Shown here piece by piece: positions 59,532 to 64,000 of a stretch of 64,000 nt of DNA; within the stretch, counting starts at the first letter, position 1; every line of letters starts with the position of its first letter. The stretch covers positions 3,739 through 67,738 of the forward strand of contig CAVEQO010000007.1 of the NCBI GenBank assembly GCA_963617965.1, written 5' to 3'. The position numbers were made by a program, and so were the translations under genes. The notes under the pieces are model-generated. The model did no database searches. It had not been told where the DNA came from and worked only from the letters and a program-made list of their open reading frames with translations. The stretch comes from UBA6382 sp963617965 (GTDB lineage Bacteria > Bacteroidota > Bacteroidia > Bacteroidales > Bacteroidaceae).

Positions 59532-59563
59532 CAAAGGTATTGTATTTTCCTCAAAACGCCAAA
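59532..59563 (-). promoter_or_regulatory. Toxin-antitoxin operon promoter
   Basis: On the minus strand TTTG (59563-59560), 20 bases, then TACCTTTG (59539-59532). A perfect consensus promoter, 45 bases before the antitoxin ATG. Confidence 0.78.
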
Positions 59564-59572
59564 GGCTTTGGC
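59558..59572. promoter_or_regulatory. Palindrome over the -33 element of the toxin-antitoxin promoter
   Basis: GCCAAAG-G-CTTTGGC is a perfect 7-bp inverted repeat with one central base, covering the -33 TTTG. It is a good candidate operator for the AbiEi-like antitoxin. Confidence 0.55.
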
Positions 59573-59710
59573 AAACATCGCCTTTTGAGACTGCATTTCA
59601 GCTAAAACAGTCTATCAATTATACAGATGCTGAAAGTTTTAGCGGACAGCAATAGATTTATTATTTTCTCTTGACTGTTGACTAATAAATGCCAATAAAG
59701 TTGTCAGAGA

Positions 59711-59740
59711 TTTGCCTGTTTAAGTACCCCCCTAACTTTG
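59711..59740 (+). promoter_or_regulatory. Promoter of the ATPase remnant
   Basis: TTTG (59711-59714), 18 bases, TAACTTTG (59733-59740). It reads rightward toward the remnant ORF at 59795. Confidence 0.65.
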
Positions 59741-59781
59741 TACTGCAAAAACAGTCGAATGGCACGACTGATATTGCAGTA
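59741..59781. repeat. Nested 41-bp inverted repeat in the leader of the ATPase remnant
   Basis: Outer arms TACTGCAA (59741-59748) and TTGCAGTA (59774-59781); inner arms CAGTCG (59752-59757) and CGACTG (59765-59770). Both arm pairs are perfect. It starts directly after the -7 element, so it covers the transcription start. Confidence 0.65.
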
Positions 59782-59794
59782 ACGAGGGTAATAT

Positions 59795-59950
59795 ATGATA
59801 ATCCAGAGAAATAAATACATTGAAGCTTTGACAAGTAAACGTTGGAATGGAAAGGTGAAGATAATAACCGGCATTAGGCGTTGTTGCGGCAACAAGAACT
59901 CTTTGTGCAGTCCGATTTCTTTACATTATCGGTTTTCTTGCTGTAAGTAG
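59795..59950 (+). pseudogene. Truncated AAA ATPase (DUF4143-type), broken at the Walker A motif
   Basis: This 51-residue ORF reads MIIQRNKYIEALTSKRWNG then KVKIITGIRRCCGNKNS. That is the start of the large ATP-binding proteins of Bacteroidales that normally continue ITGIRRCGKS and run ~380-450 residues with a DUF4143 C-terminus. Here the Walker A is disrupted (RRCCGNKNS) and a stop follows 20 codons later. Promoter and leader hairpin are intact. I read it as a decayed gene with its body deleted. A functional micro-protein is possible but unlikely. Confidence 0.6.
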
Positions 59951-60029
59951 CATAGTGCCTGCCCGTCCGAAAAATGTAGCGCAAGCAATAAACCCGGCAT
60001 AAAAGAAAGGAAAAACAAGAATAAATGCA

Positions 60030-60037
60030 TATATTTG
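60030..60037 (+). promoter_or_regulatory. -7 element upstream of the DUF3472 gene
   Basis: TATATTTG is a perfect -7 match. It covers the in-frame TTG at 60035, which rules that codon out as a start. Confidence 0.5.
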
Positions 60038-60118
60038 CATTTCAAAACGAAAAAGGCCGACAAAATGAAAAAATATTCCTGTGTCGTTGCAGACAAATAC
60101 ATCAAACACTTAAACAAA

Positions 60119-63100
60119 ATGACAAGAAGCACTATTTTCACGCCGATTCTCCTTGCGGGACTTGCGTGGGCAACTGGACTCCAGGCGCAGAGCTACCAGA
60201 CCAAGGTGGACACGGCGTGGGGCAACTGGTGCTACAAATTCAAGGACGGGGAATTCTATTCAAAGCAGGAGACGAAAGGAGTGATGACATCGCTCACCAG
60301 TCCCTCTTCCGGGCTGAGCCTTGTGTACTACCTGCGCATTCCCAAGACAGGAGCAAGGGCAGATCTGGCATATACGCCCAAATATGCCCGCATGCCAAAG
60401 ATTTCGCTCACCGTCACAAGAGTGTCGACAGGCGACACCCTCTGCACAAGCGAGACCCAGAACACCAGCATAGCCCTCACGGGCAAGGAGATCAAGGCCG
60501 AAATACTCCCCTACACGGCATTCCCCGCCGACGAATACTACCGTTTCGAACTTACGTGCGACAGCTGGTCATACCTCAACAACGTGAAGTATTTCCTCTT
60601 CCAGCGCACAGACGAACTCCCCATTCTGCAGCATCCGCAGGGAGGCTACGGGCAGCATCTCTTCACCTGGGCATCGACAATACCCGACGCCCCTGCCGGG
60701 CAGGCCTATGACTGGGCATACCAGGAGGTGCTCGTGCCGCGCGAATACCAGCACCCCGCCGACTACTACTGCACCATTGCGACCCTGCAATGCTATATGG
60801 GCATACAGAGCGTAGGGCGAACGGGGAACGATTTCAACCGCACGGTGCTGTTCTCGTGCTGGGACTCCGGCAACACCGACGAGAACCCCGACCTGCCGCA
60901 GTATCTGCGCGCCAAGGTATACGACTACAACCATCTCGGGGTGAGCGGCCACGGCGGCGGCGAAGGCTCGTCGGGCACCATTCAGCTCAACAACGAGACC
61001 ACGTGGTGGCGTTCCGACGAATGGGTGCAGTTTCTGGTCAACGCCCGTCCCGAGAGCGTCACTGCAATAGAACAGGACTACAGCACGGGAAGCTATGAAG
61101 AACACGATGTGGAGAACACCTTGCTGACCGTATGGTACAAGATGGCCTCGGACACGGCATGGACATATCTCGCCACCATACGCGAGGCCTGCAAGAACGA
61201 GATGTTCGGGTCGTGGTATTCCTTCCTCGAGAATTTCGGCGGCGGCGAGGGGCACCAGCCCCACAAGGTATACTACCGCCACGGATACATGCGCTCCGCC
61301 GCATCCGGGAAATGGTACAACCGCAACAAGGTGGGGTTCAACCACTACGATGACCGCACCACACGCACAGACCGCTACAGCGGCACGACCAACCTCTACG
61401 AAAACGCATTCCAGATGACCTACGGCGGCTGGGGCCTCGCCACCGACAGCGGCAACGTGGCGGGCCTGCCCAAGACAGACATAGCCGTCGACACCATCGA
61501 CCTCGACCCGCTGAACAAACGCATAGACCGGGCCACGCAGCTGTGGCGCCATTTCTCGCTCAACGAGAAATTCAACAAAAACAGCGAGGAGTACCCCGGC
61601 AGCAACTGGACCATAGTGAGTGCAACAGGCACGTCGGCATCGAACCTGCTGAACGAAAACACCAAAGACTACTGGGAGTCAACCAGTGCCACGGGTCACA
61701 GCATCGTGTTCAGGTCAAAGACCGGCGAGGTGCCCGTGAGCTCTTTCCGCCTCCATTTCCCCGACGGTTACAACTCGCGTGTGCGCTATGCCGACGCATA
61801 CACCTCCGCCGACGGCGAGAACTGGACTCTGGCCGCAAAGGACGTGTTCGTCAACAACGAGGACGACAACGAGGTGACGCTGCCCACCACGCTCCGCAGC
61901 GAATACGTCAAGCTGTTGTTCCACGAACAGATCAACTCCCACGCATCGGCAAGGCTGAGGATTTCCACCCTCGCATTCCGCGGGGCCTACGACCTGGAGA
62001 AGACCAAAGCCGTCGCCAAGGAAATCATCGACAACGAAAACGCACTCCAGTTCTACAAGTCAAGCGACATAGCACGTCTCAAATACATCTACGCCAACGG
62101 CTCCTGCACCGACGCCGACCTGCTGTCGGCCGAGATACGCCGCATCTACCGCGAATGCCATCCGCTCATGTACGGACGCGCGGCGGCGACATCAAACATA
62201 ACAGGCACGAAAGCCTACATGATGCAGAACGTGAACAACCAGGGATTCCTATGCGCCGACACCCAGAAAGGGCTCACGGCGAAAGGAGCGACCGCCACGG
62301 CATCGATGGACTACGCCAAGACACCGGCTGCGGCCACCGAACCGAAGAACGCATGGCAGATAATCAGGAGCGACAAGTTCGACAACGTCTATGTCTACAA
62401 CCTCGGCATGAAGAAATACCTGAACCCCGCCGGAGAGAACTGGCTGGACGACGAGCCGTATCCCTTTGCCGCAGGCATCTCCGGCAAGGGCTGCACCCTG
62501 CGTTCCGTAAAGGAAGGCTCAGGCGAGTACAACAAATACCTCAACATCAACACGTCGCTCGCCGACCCGTTCTCGTGGGGGACTCTCAGCGACAACTCGC
62601 GGTTCATGCTTCTCGAAAACTATTTCCTGCGCCCCGACAATGCGGAGGCACTCGCAAGGATAGAGACGAGTTTCACCAACGAACGCCTTGAGGCGGCCAA
62701 GGAGCGTTTCTCCGCCCTGTCAGGCGTGCCCGTGGGGCGCATAGGCAGCATCAAATCGCCAGAGGCCAAAACCCGGCTGGAAACGCTGTACAACGGAGGG
62801 AACGTAAAGGCCGAAAACGCAATGGAATTCATAGAGAGCGTAGAGAACGCGGAACTGCAGGAACTTGACATACGGCACGTCTACAAGCTCTCGTCGGCCT
62901 CAGGCTCATCAGACAAGCTTCTCGGAATATCGGCCACCGGACTCACCCTCACAACCCCGTCCAATGTTTCCACGCCCGAAGCCCTGTGGAGAGCCGTATC
63001 GACAGGCGACGGCGCAACGATCACCTCGCAGGGCACCGGCATTGGCATGCTTCCCAAGGACACGAAAGGCAACCCCAAGGAGGGAAACATACCCGTGACC

Positions 63101-63832
63101 ACCCCCGAGAACGCGGCAAAATGCTACCTCACGGAAAAGTCGGCGGGGACATTCAACCTGTCGGACCACTCCTACCCCTCGTATGCCGTGGGCATAAACA
63201 ACACGTCGGCAGCAGCGGTTGACGCAAGCAGCGCCAACGCCCTGTGGAACATCGACATCGCCGACGAATACACACTGCGTACCAACAGCGCAGGCGTAGC
63301 CTCGCTCTACGTGGACTTTGACCTCACCGTTCCCGAAGGGCAGGAGGTGTATACCGCCAACACGGTCACGGAAGACGGCATCATAAAACTCACGCCCGTC
63401 AGCGGAGTGATTCCGGCACGCACGGCAGTGTTGGTCAAGGGAACGCCGTCAACCTACATCACGTTCGGCATAGCCGCCAACAGCACGCCGGCATACAGCA
63501 AGACCAACGTGTTCAGCGGCTCGCTATTCAAGAACACGTCCCTCAAGAAAAACGAATACTATATCATGACTGCCGTCAAGGGTGTACCCAAGATGAAGCG
63601 CGCCATTGTCGCCAATCTCGGCGGCGACAACGAGCTCTACATCGCCAAAACCGCCGAAATGCCCAACCTGCAGTACTATGAATTTGACTTTGACGACATC
63701 ATAGACGGGATAAGCGACACAAGCGCACCGGCCGTTACCGCCACGGGACAAGCATACGACCTGCAGGGGCGTCCCACTGCCGCAGAACGGCACGACCTGT
63801 ACATCATCAACAACAAGGTGGTGAAGAAATAA
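60119..63832 (+). CDS. Large secreted DUF3472 protein with F5/8-type-C-like domain
   Basis: The protein has 1237 residues from ATG 60119, giving a clean signal peptide (MTRSTIFTPILLAGLAWATGLQAQ). An ATG at 60065 in frame is the alternative. Residues ~25-390 match DUF5077/DUF3472 (VLFSCWDSGNTDENPD, WYSFLENFGGGEGHQPHKVYYRHGYMR). A discoidin/F5-8C-like domain follows (~490-630; NWTIVSATGTSASNLLNENTKDYWES, then FRLHFPDGYNSRVRYADAYTS). The rest is a long beta-rich region ending in YDLQGRP and LYIINNKVVKK, a tail common on exported Prevotella-type proteins. A glycan-binding or glycan-processing role at the cell surface is an inference; no enzyme motif is clear. A terminator follows. Confidence 0.85.
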   Translation: MTRSTIFTPILLAGLAWATGLQAQSYQTKVDTAWGNWCYKFKDGEFYSKQETKGVMTSLTSPSSGLSLVYYLRIPKTGARADLAYTPKYARMPKISLTVTRVSTGDTLCTSETQNTSIALTGKEIKAEILPYTAFPADEYYRFELTCDSWSYLNNVKYFLFQRTDELPILQHPQGGYGQHLFTWASTIPDAPAGQAYDWAYQEVLVPREYQHPADYYCTIATLQCYMGIQSVGRTGNDFNRTVLFSCWDSGNTDENPDLPQYLRAKVYDYNHLGVSGHGGGEGSSGTIQLNNETTWWRSDEWVQFLVNARPESVTAIEQDYSTGSYEEHDVENTLLTVWYKMASDTAWTYLATIREACKNEMFGSWYSFLENFGGGEGHQPHKVYYRHGYMRSAASGKWYNRNKVGFNHYDDRTTRTDRYSGTTNLYENAFQMTYGGWGLATDSGNVAGLPKTDIAVDTIDLDPLNKRIDRATQLWRHFSLNEKFNKNSEEYPGSNWTIVSATGTSASNLLNENTKDYWESTSATGHSIVFRSKTGEVPVSSFRLHFPDGYNSRVRYADAYTSADGENWTLAAKDVFVNNEDDNEVTLPTTLRSEYVKLLFHEQINSHASARLRISTLAFRGAYDLEKTKAVAKEIIDNENALQFYKSSDIARLKYIYANGSCTDADLLSAEIRRIYRECHPLMYGRAAATSNITGTKAYMMQNVNNQGFLCADTQKGLTAKGATATASMDYAKTPAAATEPKNAWQIIRSDKFDNVYVYNLGMKKYLNPAGENWLDDEPYPFAAGISGKGCTLRSVKEGSGEYNKYLNINTSLADPFSWGTLSDNSRFMLLENYFLRPDNAEALARIETSFTNERLEAAKERFSALSGVPVGRIGSIKSPEAKTRLETLYNGGNVKAENAMEFIESVENAELQELDIRHVYKLSSASGSSDKLLGISATGLTLTTPSNVSTPEALWRAVSTGDGATITSQGTGIGMLPKDTKGNPKEGNIPVTTPENAAKCYLTEKSAGTFNLSDHSYPSYAVGINNTSAAAVDASSANALWNIDIADEYTLRTNSAGVASLYVDFDLTVPEGQEVYTANTVTEDGIIKLTPVSGVIPARTAVLVKGTPSTYITFGIAANSTPAYSKTNVFSGSLFKNTSLKKNEYYIMTAVKGVPKMKRAIVANLGGDNELYIAKTAEMPNLQYYEFDFDDIIDGISDTSAPAVTATGQAYDLQGRPTAAERHDLYIINNKVVKK

Positions 63833-63854
63833 GGGAGGAACACATACCAAGGAA

Positions 63855-63890
63855 ACCCCCGGCTGCCATTGGGCAACCGGGGGCTTTCTT
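63855..63890 (+). terminator. Terminator after the DUF3472 gene
   Basis: CCCCCGGCTGCC and GGCAACCGGGGG form a 12-bp stem with one mismatch and a 4-base loop, followed by CTTTCTT. It lies ~25 bases after the stop codon. Confidence 0.8.
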
Positions 63891-63911
63891 CGTATGCGGC
63901 AAAACAGCCGC

Positions 63912-64000
63912 TTATTCCTCATCGAAGAGTCCGCCCCCGAACGCGCTGGAATTGAACCAGAAATTGTCCTTGGTCGTCTCGTCTATGATGTTCTCGCTTT
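63912..64000 (-). CDS. C-terminal end of an unidentified minus-strand gene
   Basis: The frame is open from the window edge to a TAA at 63914-63912. It encodes the last ~28 residues, ending FWFNSSAFGGGLFDEE. An acidic-glycine tail like this does not identify a family. The convergent terminator at 63855-63890 separates it from the DUF3472 gene. Confidence 0.55.
   Translation of the reverse strand, partial: SENIIDETTKDNFWFNSSAFGGGLFDEE

Larger units (their letters stand above)
59488..60118. other. AT-rich interval with regulatory palindromes and a gene remnant
   Basis: This interval separates the antitoxin gene from the DUF3472 gene. It holds the leftward toxin-antitoxin promoter and palindrome, an inverted repeat AGACTG...CAGTCT, a rightward promoter with a nested hairpin, a broken ATPase ORF, and the -7 element of the downstream gene. 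It is clearly more AT-rich than the genes on either side. Confidence 0.65.

Noticed and set aside
60035..60118. Start of the DUF3472 gene at 60035
   Set aside because: That codon is a TTG lying inside the -7 promoter element, so it is not part of a message from this promoter.
60569..62691. Long frames on both strands inside the DUF3472 gene (327 and 382 codons)
   Set aside because: High G+C opens alternative frames; the signal peptide, domains and terminator support only the 60119-63832 frame.
1..64000. CRISPR array, insertion sequence or prophage
   Set aside because: I saw no regularly spaced repeats, no transposase or integrase frame and no phage structural genes. The repeats found are single pairs or short tandem blocks.

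Overview
The window is a contiguous piece of a Bacteroidota (Bacteroidales) chromosome, most likely Prevotellaceae-like. Three things support this. Promoters match the lineage-specific form (TTG or TTTG, 18-22 bases, then TAnnTTTG) in front of many genes. Several products are typical of the phylum: the DUF4295 mini-protein, a GH97 alpha-glucosidase, the guaB-PPIase-surA-ostA-mutL string, a MlaD/MCE protein next to a SPOR-type amidase, and a secreted protein ending in a YDLQGRP...LYIINNKVVKK tail. The tRNA genes lack an encoded CCA. Species cannot be named from the sequence alone. I found no rRNA, insertion sequence, prophage or CRISPR array.

Layout. 0-3.6 kb (+): end of a cell-wall amidase, MlaD/MCE lipid-transport protein, dnaA, a small lipoprotein. 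3.7-13 kb (-): a large zinc-amidase-like protein of the kind usually annotated 'xanthan lyase', a lysophospholipid acyltransferase, an M23/LysM peptidase, tamB. 13-19.4 kb (-): tRNA-Ser, DUF4295-rpmG-rpmB, tsaD, map, glucosaminidase/LysM, lepA, rfbC. 19.6 kb (+): methylmalonyl-CoA epimerase. 20.2-24.1 kb (-): tsf-rpsB-rpsI-rplM and a secreted esterase. 24.4-33.9 kb (+): M3 peptidase, dCMP deaminase, S41 protease, TPR protein, ribH, GH97, recF, DUF721, tRNA-Tyr. 34-46.8 kb (-): OmpA-like protein, mutL, OstA-like protein, two PPIases, guaB, recQ, HU-like protein. 47.3-52.8 kb (-): tRNA-Arg and a fucose/GDP-fucose block (kinase, fcl, fucP, gmd). 53.1-57.8 kb (+): TolC-MacA-MacB efflux operon. 57.8-60 kb: a small accessory island with an AbiE-type toxin-antitoxin pair and a broken AAA ATPase. 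60-63.8 kb (+): a large secreted DUF3472 protein. The last 90 bases hold the C-terminus of an unidentified minus-strand gene.

How the genes fit together. Much of the window serves the envelope: LPS transport (OstA-like), outer-membrane protein folding (two PPIases, OmpA), TamB, several peptidoglycan hydrolases and MlaD. The rest is translation, replication and repair (dnaA, recF, mutL, recQ, lepA, ribosomal proteins) and GDP-fucose supply.

The most unusual observation is that GDP-mannose 4,6-dehydratase carries an N-terminal XRE-type helix-turn-helix domain in one uninterrupted frame. Its promoter has an inverted repeat placed exactly between the -33 and -7 elements, which suggests an enzyme that may control its own gene. 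Other points worth a second look are a ~115-residue insertion inside the RecQ helicase core, a stop codon at codon 3 of tamB, amidase-type zinc ligands in the 'xanthan lyase' protein, paired 18-bp direct repeats upstream of an HU-like gene, and the regulatory palindromes of the 57.8-60 kb island.
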